From an uncultured cyanobacterium (lineage in GTDB: Bacteria > Cyanobacteriota > Cyanobacteriia > Cyanobacteriales > Geitlerinemataceae): a stretch of DNA of 6,613 nt. Location: assembly GCA_937121005.1 (NCBI GenBank), contig CAKZKB010000039.1, positions 1-6,613 on the forward strand, read 5' to 3'. The notes under the pieces were generated by a model, which was not told the DNA's origin, made no database searches, and saw only the letters and a program-made list of their open reading frames with translations. Within the stretch, counting starts at the first letter, position 1. Each line of letters starts with the position of its first letter. Below, piece by piece: positions 1 through 5,048 of this stretch. A program made the translations under genes and the position numbers.

Positions 1-1
1 A

Positions 2-664
2 TTTATTTTACGCGACGGGGACGAAGCCATCGATGCCGATGTTTACGTCAGTGCCATTCCCGTCGATCCCCTCAAGTCTTTAATTCCCTCACCCTGGCGA
101 GATCTGGCGTATTTCCAGCAACTCAACGGCCTAGAAGGGGTTCCCGTCATTAACCTGCACTTGTGGTTCGATCGCAAACTTACCGATATCGATCATCTCC
201 TCTTTTCGCGATCGCCCCTCCTCAGCGTCTATGCTGACATGAGCAACACCTGTCGGGCTTACGAAAACCCCGACAAATCCATGCTGGAATTGGTGTTGGC
301 CCCAGCTAAAGATTGGATTTCCCAACCCGACGAGGCCATCGTTGCTGCTACCCTAGAAGAACTGAAAAAACTGTTTCCCCACCATTTCGATACCGAAAAT
401 CCCCCAAACCTGATAAAATCTCACGTTGTCAAGACTCCGCGATCGGTGTACAAAGCCACTCCCGGTCGCCAACAACACCGTCCCGACCAAGTTACGCCGA
501 TCTCCAATTTCTTCCTCACGGGAGATTTCACCATGCAGCCTTACTTGGCCAGTATGGAGGGAGCCGTACTTTCTGGTAAGCTGACGGCACGGGCGATCGC
601 AAACTCGCCTTTCCCTCGCACTCCGTTAACGTCCCAGTCTGCACCGAATGCTGCAACTGCATAA
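2..664 (+). CDS. crtP: Phytoene desaturase, C-terminal part (5' end outside window)
   Basis: The open frame enters from the left edge and gives the last 220 residues of a plant/cyanobacterial-type phytoene desaturase (about 460-480 residues when complete). The family converts 15-cis-phytoene to zeta-carotene at the thylakoid membrane, using FAD and a quinone acceptor. Visible family blocks are the substrate-domain stretch VPVINLHLWFDRKL, the segment YADMSNTCRAYENPDKSML, and the C-terminal FAD-binding signature FLTGDFTMQPYLASMEGAV near nt 511-567, followed by SGKLTARAI. The N-terminal dinucleotide-binding GxGxxG motif must lie upstream of the window. After the signature there is only a short Ser/Thr/Pro/Ala-rich tail. 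The stop codon lies 17 bp inside crtB, so the two genes form an operon. Truncation is due to the window edge, not to mutation. Bacterial CrtI-type desaturases lack this signature context and are unlikely. Confidence 0.96.
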   Translation, partial: FILRDGDEAIDADVYVSAIPVDPLKSLIPSPWRDLAYFQQLNGLEGVPVINLHLWFDRKLTDIDHLLFSRSPLLSVYADMSNTCRAYENPDKSMLELVLAPAKDWISQPDEAIVAATLEELKKLFPHHFDTENPPNLIKSHVVKTPRSVYKATPGRQQHRPDQVTPISNFFLTGDFTMQPYLASMEGAVLSGKLTARAIANSPFPRTPLTSQSAPNAATA

Positions 665-1574
665 GTCCGCGCCCAGTCCCCGACCCCATATCTCTCTGGA
701 GGAATCTTACCAACGATGCCGCCAGATTACGGCTGAGTATGCCAAAACATTCTACCTGGGGACGCTGCTCATGACCCCACCCAAGCGGCGGGCCATCTGG
801 GCAATTTACGTCTGGTGTCGCCGTACCGATGAGTTGGTAGACGGGCCGCAGGCGCAGTTTACGACTCCCGCCACCCTCGATCGCTGGGAAGAACAACTCG
901 AGTCGGTCTTCGCGGGTCATCCCGTTGACGATCTCGATGTGGCCTTGGTCGATACTCTAGAGCAATTTCATATTCCCATCGAGCCGTTCCGGGATATGAT
1001 TGCCGGACAGCGCATGGACTTACAGCGATCGCGCTACCAGACTTTCGAGGAGTTGCATCTTTACTGCTACCGCGTGGCGGGGACGGTGGGGTTAATGTCA
1101 GAAGTGGTGATGGGGGTAGAACATAACATCTCGGTTCCCCCTTGGCGCGGCGAGGTACAGCGGCCGACAGAAGAGGCGATCGCCCTGGGAATTGCCAACC
1201 AACTGACGAATATTTTACGCGACGTGGGGGAAGATGCCCGTCGCGGCCGCATCTATTTACCCCTAGAGGAACTGGCGCAGTTCGACTATACCGAAGACGA
1301 TTTATTTAAAGGGATTGTAGACGATCGCTGGCGGGCGTTTATGCAGTTCCAAATTCGGCGATCGCGGCGCTATTTCGATCGGGCCGAAAAAGGTGTCAGC
1401 GCCCTCAGTCGGGACGCACGCTGGCCGGTATGGACGGCGCTAATGCTCTACAGTAAAATTCTCGACGAGATCGAGCGCAATCATTACGATGTTTTCCGAC
1501 ATCGCGCCTACGTCCCTAGTTGGCGGAAGCTGGCGTATTTGCCCGTCGCTTGGTTGCGGGCGCAAGCGTTGTAA
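648..1574 (+). CDS. crtB: Phytoene synthase
   Basis: A 308-residue protein that condenses two geranylgeranyl diphosphates to prephytoene diphosphate and then 15-cis-phytoene, the entry step of carotenoid synthesis. Family marks are all present: the first aspartate-rich motif DELVD (D61, D65) after the WAIYVWCRR helix, the signature YRVAGTVGLM at 141-150, and the second motif NILRDVGED (D192, D196) at 188-196, followed by RRGRIYLP. These aspartates bind Mg2+ and diphosphate. The ATG at 648 lies inside the end of crtP, and the N-terminus MLQL matches the usual start of cyanobacterial phytoene synthases. No Shine-Dalgarno precedes it, consistent with translational coupling to the upstream desaturase. 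Length and motifs are normal, so the enzyme should be functional. Squalene synthase belongs to the same superfamily but would carry different flanking residues and a C-terminal membrane anchor, which is absent here. Confidence 0.97.
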   Translation: MLQLHKSAPSPRPHISLEESYQRCRQITAEYAKTFYLGTLLMTPPKRRAIWAIYVWCRRTDELVDGPQAQFTTPATLDRWEEQLESVFAGHPVDDLDVALVDTLEQFHIPIEPFRDMIAGQRMDLQRSRYQTFEELHLYCYRVAGTVGLMSEVVMGVEHNISVPPWRGEVQRPTEEAIALGIANQLTNILRDVGEDARRGRIYLPLEELAQFDYTEDDLFKGIVDDRWRAFMQFQIRRSRRYFDRAEKGVSALSRDARWPVWTALMLYSKILDEIERNHYDVFRHRAYVPSWRKLAYLPVAWLRAQAL

Positions 1575-1589
1575 TCGGTATAATGAAAT

Positions 1590-1718
1590 ATGGAACGAAT
1601 GGAACAGGAACGCCAAGAAAAAGAACGGGAACGCCAAGAAAAGGAACGCGCCCAACAACGGTTAGAAGATCTAGAAGCCTTCTTGCGATCGCGAAACATC
1701 GATCCCAATAACATTTGA
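1590..1718 (+). pseudogene. Coiled-coil stub resembling the tail of an Uma2-family (DUF820) protein
   Basis: A 42-codon frame starts with ATG 15 bp after the crtB stop and ends in TGA. The product is almost entirely Glu, Arg, Gln and Lys (MERMEQERQEKERERQEKER) and then reads LEDLEAFLRSRNIDPNNI. This layout, an ERQE-type coiled coil followed by a short 'LR..GIDP..I'-like end, is typical of the C-terminus of cyanobacterial Uma2-family putative endonucleases. The roughly 180-residue catalytic domain has no room: in-frame stops TAA and TGA sit at 1581-1586, and crtB ends just before. It is therefore most likely the surviving tail of a deleted Uma2 gene. A free-standing coiled-coil micro-protein is the alternative. 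A TATAAT hexamer at 1579-1584 sits just upstream, but no convincing -35 was found at the right distance. Family identity rests on recognition of the tail pattern, not on an alignment. Confidence 0.45.
1607..1648 (+). repeat. Two tandem 21-bp units inside the coiled-coil stub
   Basis: Two adjacent 21-bp units starting GGAACGCCAAGAAAA (1607-1627 and 1628-1648) differ by a single A/G. Each adds seven in-frame residues of the ERQEKER heptad, which is how such coiled-coil tails lengthen and shorten. Confidence 0.85.
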
Positions 1719-1844
1719 GGTAATTGGCTGTCACCGCGATCGTCACTTTCTCCTCCATGTCCTTTAGTCTACCACTCTACCCCCCTGAATGGTTACGGGA
1801 CAAGGAAAAAAGGAGAAATCAATGTTCATTTTTCATCCTTGAAA

Positions 1845-1872
1845 CCTCATACCTAAAACCTAAAACCTAATC
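1845..1872 (-). repeat. Heptamer repeat tract at the 3' end of the dioxygenase gene
   Basis: On the plus strand four heptads run CCTCATA, CCTAAAA, CCTAAAA, CCTAATC. In the sense of the minus-strand dioxygenase gene they read GATTAGG, TTTTAGG, TTTTAGG, TATGAGG. The gene's TAG stop (1867-1869) is the TAG of the first heptad, so the repeat covers the stop codon. A related tract follows the phosphohexomutase stop at 6484-6518 in the same gene-sense orientation. The remaining spacer (1719-1844) shows no gene that can be supported. Confidence 0.75.
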
Positions 1873-2526
1873 GCTCCATTTTCGCAACAAATTGGCAATA
1901 CTCTTAGAGAGGAGATCGAATTCGTCGGTTTTTCCGTCGCGGGCAAACAGCGATCGCCTTACGGTTTCCAAGTCGAACAATATCTCGCGATCGCCGAGAT
2001 CGCGCACCCAACTTTGTACCCAACCGACGCAGACAAAGCGAGTGCCTTTGTTAACGCGATCGACTCGATGTAAGGTAGAAGAAGGATAGACGATCGCTTC
2101 TCCGGCTGCGAGTTTGTAACCTGTTTCGTCGTCGGCAGTTTCGATAACCAATTCCCCGCCTTCGTAAGCGGAGGGCGAGTTTAGAAAGATCGTAAACGAA
2201 ACATCCGATCGCCACTTTCCCATGAGGGCGTTATCGGTATGTCTACCGTAAGACATTCCCGGATCGTAGCGGCTAAACAAAAGAGAATGAATGGCTTTCG
2301 GACGGACGGCGGCTTGGAAAAGGAGATTGCGATCGAGTGCGGTTTCTACTGTTTTCTTGAGTTTTTGCGTCCGATCTGTCCCTTTGGAGAGTTGCTGATT
2401 ATGTTTGACTTGCTTGGCATACCAACCCGCCGTCAGCTTGCCATCGACAAATTCAGCCGCTTCTAGACTGGAGGCGATCGTGTTTAATTCTTCGGCGGTT
2501 AAAACCTGGGGGATTTTCAACAACAT
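1867..2526 (-). CDS. PKHD-type Fe(II)/2-oxoglutarate-dependent dioxygenase (prolyl 4-hydroxylase-like fold)
   Basis: A 219-residue cytosolic protein (no signal peptide seen) of the bacterial PKHD-type hydroxylase family that includes YbiX/PiuC. Such proteins couple oxidative decarboxylation of 2-oxoglutarate to hydroxylation of a substrate that is generally unknown. The N-terminal part (MLLKIPQVLTAEELNTIASS) matches the family opening. The double-stranded beta-helix core follows: YGRHTDNALM gives the HxD iron ligands H96 and D98, YEGGELVI lies in the core, H153 in STLHRV is the third iron ligand, and R163 in GTRFVCVGWVQS binds the 2-oxoglutarate carboxylate. Length is close to the family norm and the triad is intact. 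The ATG at 2526 gives the expected N-terminus, although no clear Shine-Dalgarno precedes it. It converges on crtB. Family members in other bacteria often sit beside iron-uptake genes and respond to iron. Here the neighbours are a multicopper oxidase unit, so a metal-linked role is possible but inferred. Confidence 0.92.
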   Translation of the reverse strand: MLLKIPQVLTAEELNTIASSLEAAEFVDGKLTAGWYAKQVKHNQQLSKGTDRTQKLKKTVETALDRNLLFQAAVRPKAIHSLLFSRYDPGMSYGRHTDNALMGKWRSDVSFTIFLNSPSAYEGGELVIETADDETGYKLAAGEAIVYPSSTLHRVDRVNKGTRFVCVGWVQSWVRDLGDREILFDLETVRRSLFARDGKTDEFDLLSKSIANLLRKWSD

Positions 2527-2571
2527 AATTTAGATTTATTAACTGTGCGATCGCGATTTTTGGCCCTGTAG

Positions 2572-2636
2572 GGGCTAGGCATTCACACCAAGACATGAGG
2601 AAATTAGAAACAATCAACATGGTGAATGCCTAGCCC
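2572..2636. repeat. Long inverted repeat, MITE-like palindromic element
   Basis: Perfect 15-bp arms GGGCTAGGCATTCAC (2572-2586) and GTGAATGCCTAGCCC (2622-2636) flank a 35-nt centre. Pairing can continue three more bases (CCA/TGG) across a one-base bulge. It lies about 45 bp upstream of the dioxygenase start on the template it shares. The arms are too far apart, and lack a following T-run, for a standard intrinsic terminator. A dispersed palindromic repeat or a non-autonomous mobile remnant fits better. No target-site duplication was identified. Confidence 0.7.
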
Positions 2637-2683
2637 AACCAATTAGCACATTTGCAACCATTCAAGTGTCTCCAGAATATCGC

Positions 2684-2728
2684 GAGGCGGAGCCTCCAAA
2701 GTGCGTTGCGTCCCGGAGGAACGCAACG
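2684..2728. repeat. Pair of compact GC-rich hairpins downstream of the lipoprotein gene
   Basis: Hairpin one is GAGGC-GGA-GCCTC (2684-2696). Hairpin two has arms CGTTGCGT (2704-2711) and ACGCAACG (2721-2728), with two further CC/GG pairs possible next to a bulged A. They lie 14 bp past the minus-strand lipoprotein stop, so on that transcript they would form soon after the end of the gene and could stabilise it or slow polymerase. No T-tract follows, so a classic rho-independent terminator is not supported. Compact palindromes of this look are common dispersed repeats in cyanobacterial genomes. Confidence 0.6.
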
Positions 2729-2742
2729 AGGAGGAAAAGGGG

Positions 2743-3666
2743 TTAGCTGTGCAATTCGATTTCTGCAATCAAACCAAACACCTCCGACGGGGTTTTTACA
2801 GGAGTTTCCGGTGGTTCGATCGACGGCCAAGCCGTTTTTAACTCCTCAAAAGCAGCAACGATCGCCTCGTGGTCTTCTGGATTTTCTTGACTCATGGTGT
2901 CGGCAATATTTTGATACAGGGACTCGGAATATAAAACGAAGCCTCGGGAGTCTTGGTACTCGATCGGTTCGACGATTGTACCATCCGCGATCGCGGCTTC
3001 GTACTCCTCGGCGGCGGTGCGTAACATTTCGTTAATCGCAGCGAGAACGAATTCCGGCGACTGTCGTTGTTCTTCCGGTATGGCCGCGATCGCGGTATCG
3101 ATCGATGCCATCGCTGCTTCGTATTGTTCTTGAGTTTCTGGCTGTTCGGGGCTGGCTTTTATGAAGTCGTGAAGGGCATTTAGATCCTCTTTAAACTGCG
3201 GGATATTGCGTTCGTCGAGTTGGGTTTCGATGTTGGCATAGAGTTCTTCGACAGGATGGCCGATATGCGGTTCGGCAGCCGCATAATCCCCTTTTTCCAT
3301 TAACTCTTCAGCAGCCATCAGGTGGCCTTTCATTAAGCCTAAAGCGGTTATGTAATCGACTTCAGGATTACCCGAAGACGCGCCTTCACCACCTTCACCA
3401 CCTTCACCGCCTTCGCCACCTTCTCCACCTTCGCCGCCTTCACCACCTTCTCCACCTTCACCGCCTTCGCCACCTTCACCGCCTTCTTCACCTTCGCCAC
3501 CTTCACCACCTTCACCACCTTCTTCGATGGTTTCTTCTTGAGGCGTTTCGGCTTCACTTCCTTCGCCGCCTTCTCCACCTTCAGTTCCGGGTGTACTGCA
3601 AGCTGCGATGCTAGCAGCCAAGCCAACAGAGAGAAATAGTTCGACAGGTTTGAGAGATTTTTTCAT
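2743..3666 (-). CDS. Lipoprotein with a Gly-Gly-Glu repeat tether and a helical C-terminal domain of unknown function
   Basis: A 307-residue exported protein. The N-terminus MKKSLKPVELFLSVGLAA is a lipoprotein signal peptide with lipobox IAAC, so C23 should be lipidated after signal peptidase II cleavage. Residues 24-49 are acidic and Thr/Ser-containing. Residues 50-95 are a low-complexity tract with fourteen GGE units, forming a flexible, strongly negative tether. Residues 100-307 look alpha-helical, with the segment LGLMKGHLMAAEELMEKG and then AEPHIGHPVEELYANI. H115, H134 and H137 are candidate metal ligands (inference). I do not recognise a named family for this domain. The ATG at 3666 is chosen because it puts a normal signal peptide first. 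A TTG at 3693 would add nine residues and overlap the stop of the preceding small ORF. It is the last gene of an apparent operon with a multicopper oxidase, 23 bp after the small ORF, which suggests a cell-surface role linked to copper or iron. Confidence 0.88.
   Translation of the reverse strand: MKKSLKPVELFLSVGLAASIAACSTPGTEGGEGGEGSEAETPQEETIEEGGEGGEGGEGEEGGEGGEGGEGGEGGEGGEGGEGGEGGEGGEGGEGASSGNPEVDYITALGLMKGHLMAAEELMEKGDYAAAEPHIGHPVEELYANIETQLDERNIPQFKEDLNALHDFIKASPEQPETQEQYEAAMASIDTAIAAIPEEQRQSPEFVLAAINEMLRTAAEEYEAAIADGTIVEPIEYQDSRGFVLYSESLYQNIADTMSQENPEDHEAIVAAFEELKTAWPSIEPPETPVKTPSEVFGLIAEIELHS
3382..3519 (-). repeat. In-frame 9-bp repeat array encoding (Gly-Gly-Glu)n
   Basis: The array encodes three GGE units, a GEE interruption, then eleven GGE units. 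Every Glu codon is GAA, while Gly codons alternate among GGT, GGC and GGA. A higher-order 54-bp period is visible: the plus-strand string CCTTCACCGCCTTCGCCACC starts at 3401 and again at 3455. Copy-number change by 9 or 54 bp would keep the frame, so tether length may vary among strains. Confidence 0.9.
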
Positions 3667-3689
3667 GGTAAATACACTCGATCGAGTTT

Positions 3690-3848
3690 TCAAAATTGCG
3701 TACTGAGACTAGAGGCATTGATGACAACGCCTCTGCTAATAGTGTCGGGGCGATTGTTAGCTAAACGCAGGTTAACAGAAAAAGTAGCCGCTAGGACGCA
3801 GCTAAGATAGATGGCATTGGTGACAACAACAAAGCGAAAGTCGTTCAT
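3690..3848 (-). CDS. Small ORF of 52 residues, possible secreted or membrane peptide, unknown function
   Basis: Between the multicopper oxidase stop and the lipoprotein start lies an uninterrupted 52-codon frame, ATG to TGA. It begins MNDFRFVVVTNAIYLSCVLA and continues ATFSVNLRLANNRP, then DTISRGVVINASSLSTQF. A GAGG Shine-Dalgarno (3857-3860) sits 8 nt before the ATG, better placed than those of its neighbours. Gaps are 33 nt to the oxidase stop and 23 nt to the lipoprotein ATG, so it fits as the middle gene of an operon. Residues 5-25 are hydrophobic enough for a signal or a single membrane segment, but only one basic residue precedes them. An internal in-frame repeat encodes VVTNA (8-12) and VVINA (41-45). 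I recognise no family. It could be a spurious frame, but the Shine-Dalgarno and spacing argue for translation. Confidence 0.5.
   Translation of the reverse strand: MNDFRFVVVTNAIYLSCVLAATFSVNLRLANNRPDTISRGVVINASSLSTQF
3714..3827 (-). repeat. Pair of 15-bp direct repeats within the small ORF
   Basis: GGCATTGATGACAAC (3714-3728) and GGCATTGGTGACAAC (3813-3827) match at 14 of 15 bases. They lie 99 bp apart, exactly 33 codons, so both copies are read in the same frame on the minus strand. The left copy also lies within the hairpin AGAGGC/GCCTCT (3711-3716 with 3729-3734). Confidence 0.6.
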
Positions 3849-3881
3849 TGACTTAACCTCAGATTTGACAGTAAAAACAGT

Positions 3882-4862
3882 TCAGGCAGGCAACACTTCA
3901 AATTTTCCCATGCAGCCATGTTCGGCGATGAGATCTTGATGGGGATGGAACATATACGTCCCCGGATAGATATAGGAAAATTCGATAATATGTCGTTCCA
4001 TTGTCCCTAGCGTGACGACATCGCTTTCGGTTGTCGGCGTTAGGGTCATCCCCGTCGGATAGACTTTGAAAAAGTTGGCGTGTAGGTGAAATGTGGCCGC
4101 CGACTCGAACTCGATCGCGTTCAACAAATAAATTCGCACGGGTTGATTTTGGTAGATGCGAATGGGACGATCGTAGAAGTAGTCCGGGATGCCATTAAAG
4201 GCATACAATTCGTTGCGATCGTCGTCGTTGGTATCGTATCCGGCCATGATGAGAACGAGCTCGTCAGCAGGCGATCGACCCTGGGGCGGATCGACAATAA
4301 ATAAGCCGTACAAGCCTTTCGATAAATGGCGAGTGACGGGTTCGATATGGCAGTGATATAAATGCAAGCCAAAGGGTTTAGCATCAAATTCGTAAACCAC
4401 CTCGTCGCCGTTGCGAACCGGATCGACTCCATCCATTTCGGCCGGGTGAATGCCGTGAAAGTGGATACTATGAGAATGTCCGCCTTCGTTGTGGAAAATA
4501 ATCCGAACGCGATCGCCTTCTTTGACCCGCAATGTGGGGCCGGGAACGCGACCGTTGTAGTTCCAACTGACAAAAGAAACGGCCCGGTTGAGTTCGAGAG
4601 TGGCGGTGTCTGCTGTTAGGTGAAATTCGCGGACGGTACGGCCGTTTTCTTGCTTGGCGGTTCCGTAGTCGAAGTCTCGCAACATGGCCATGGGGCTGAG
4701 ACTCTCGCCAAACTGGGGTAGATCGCCTTCTACCGGGGGAACCCGGACGGCGATCGCGGGCGATCGTCGGAACCAAGCCGCCGCGGCCCCCGCTAAACCC
4801 AGGCTTCCCAGTCCCAGCAGCAGGCGGCGGCGTGTCAGCAGTGTTGGTTTTGGCTTGCCCAC
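3882..4862 (-). CDS. Tat-exported two-domain multicopper oxidase
   Basis: A 326-residue protein with an N-terminal Tat signal (TRRRLLLGLGSLGLAG, residues 10-25), so it folds in the cytosol and is exported to the periplasm or thylakoid lumen. Two cupredoxin domains follow, about 75-190 and 200-326. Domain 1 holds HSIHFHG (H131, H134, H136) and YHCHIEPVTRHLSKGLYG (H170, C171, H172, H179, L184). Domain 2 holds FHLHANFF (H259, H261) and MFHPHQ (H306, H308), then EHGCMG. By comparison with nitrite reductase and laccases, H131, C171 and H179 would bind type 1 copper, with Leu in the usual Met axial place. The eight HxH/HCH histidines would bind a trinuclear centre. This makes it an O2-reducing oxidase rather than a NirK nitrite reductase, which has Asp where H134 stands. 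The substrate (metal ion or phenol) is unknown. The start is GTG; an in-frame TAG lies six codons upstream, and AGGA sits 13 nt before the start. It heads the unit with the small ORF and the lipoprotein. Confidence 0.93.
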   Translation of the reverse strand: MGKPKPTLLTRRRLLLGLGSLGLAGAAAAWFRRSPAIAVRVPPVEGDLPQFGESLSPMAMLRDFDYGTAKQENGRTVREFHLTADTATLELNRAVSFVSWNYNGRVPGPTLRVKEGDRVRIIFHNEGGHSHSIHFHGIHPAEMDGVDPVRNGDEVVYEFDAKPFGLHLYHCHIEPVTRHLSKGLYGLFIVDPPQGRSPADELVLIMAGYDTNDDDRNELYAFNGIPDYFYDRPIRIYQNQPVRIYLLNAIEFESAATFHLHANFFKVYPTGMTLTPTTESDVVTLGTMERHIIEFSYIYPGTYMFHPHQDLIAEHGCMGKFEVLPA

Positions 4863-4899
4863 AGATGAGAAAAGTTCCTAATATATTCAATCTCTATGC

Positions 4900-4928
4900 A
4901 GTGTAAGGGGCAAATCCTCTGTTGTCAA
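4900..4928 (-). promoter_or_regulatory. Sigma-70-type promoter for the multicopper oxidase unit
   Basis: On the minus strand a perfect -35 hexamer TTGACA (4923-4928) is followed after exactly 17 bp by TACACT (4900-4905), which matches four of six -10 bases including the key first, second and last positions. Transcription would start near 4893, giving a leader of about 30 nt before the GTG at 4862. No other promoter of this quality was seen inside the unit, so all three genes could be driven from here. Confidence 0.7.
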
Positions 4929-4939
4929 TCATTCTCATT
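4927..4939 (-). promoter_or_regulatory. Partial Fur-box-like operator overlapping the -35 element
   Basis: The minus strand reads AATGAGAATGATT, equal to the first two-thirds of many bacterial Fur boxes; the usual third element (ATCATT) is replaced by GACAAC. It overlaps the -35 hexamer by two bases and lies between two TTGTCA direct repeats on the plus strand (4922-4927 and 4939-4944). A repressor bound here would block the oxidase promoter. Fur is the obvious candidate, but the match is incomplete. Confidence 0.35.
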
Positions 4940-5048
4940 TGTCAGGGGCGACGGGGGAACGAGACACTCTCTGTGTTAAACAGTCGATCGCGGCGATCGC
5001 TCTGCCTGTACTATGAAAAGGAGAATCCTTACGAGCATCCTTTTATTT

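Noticed and set aside
1579..1584. TATAAT between crtB and the coiled-coil stub as a promoter
   Set aside because: The hexamer is perfect, but the best -35 (TTGCGG, three of six matches, 19 bp spacing) is weak, so it is noted only in the stub's entry.
1757..1870. A 37-codon plus-strand frame starting MSFSLPLYPPEW in the spacer after the Uma2-like stub
   Set aside because: No Shine-Dalgarno precedes it, its end is made of the heptamer repeat, and it runs into the 3' end of the convergent dioxygenase gene.
2630..2830. A 66-codon minus-strand frame across the hairpin spacer and the lipoprotein 3' end
   Set aside because: It is mostly translated palindromic repeat and overlaps the well-supported lipoprotein in another frame.
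3348..3626. A 92-codon Lys/Val-rich frame on the minus strand overlapping the lipoprotein
   Set aside because: It is the out-of-frame reading of the GGE repeat (KVVKVAK pattern) and has no signal or motif of its own; the lipobox-containing frame is the real gene.
3676..3687. A 12-bp perfect palindrome ACTCGATCGAGT just upstream of the lipoprotein start
   Set aside because: It is centred on CGATCG, the core of the HIP1 octamer that is very abundant in this genome, so an operator function is not supported.
5009..5014. TACTAT as a -10 element for the phosphohexomutase gene
   Set aside because: It matches four of six bases, but no acceptable -35 lies 16-18 bp upstream; HIP1 sequences occupy that position.
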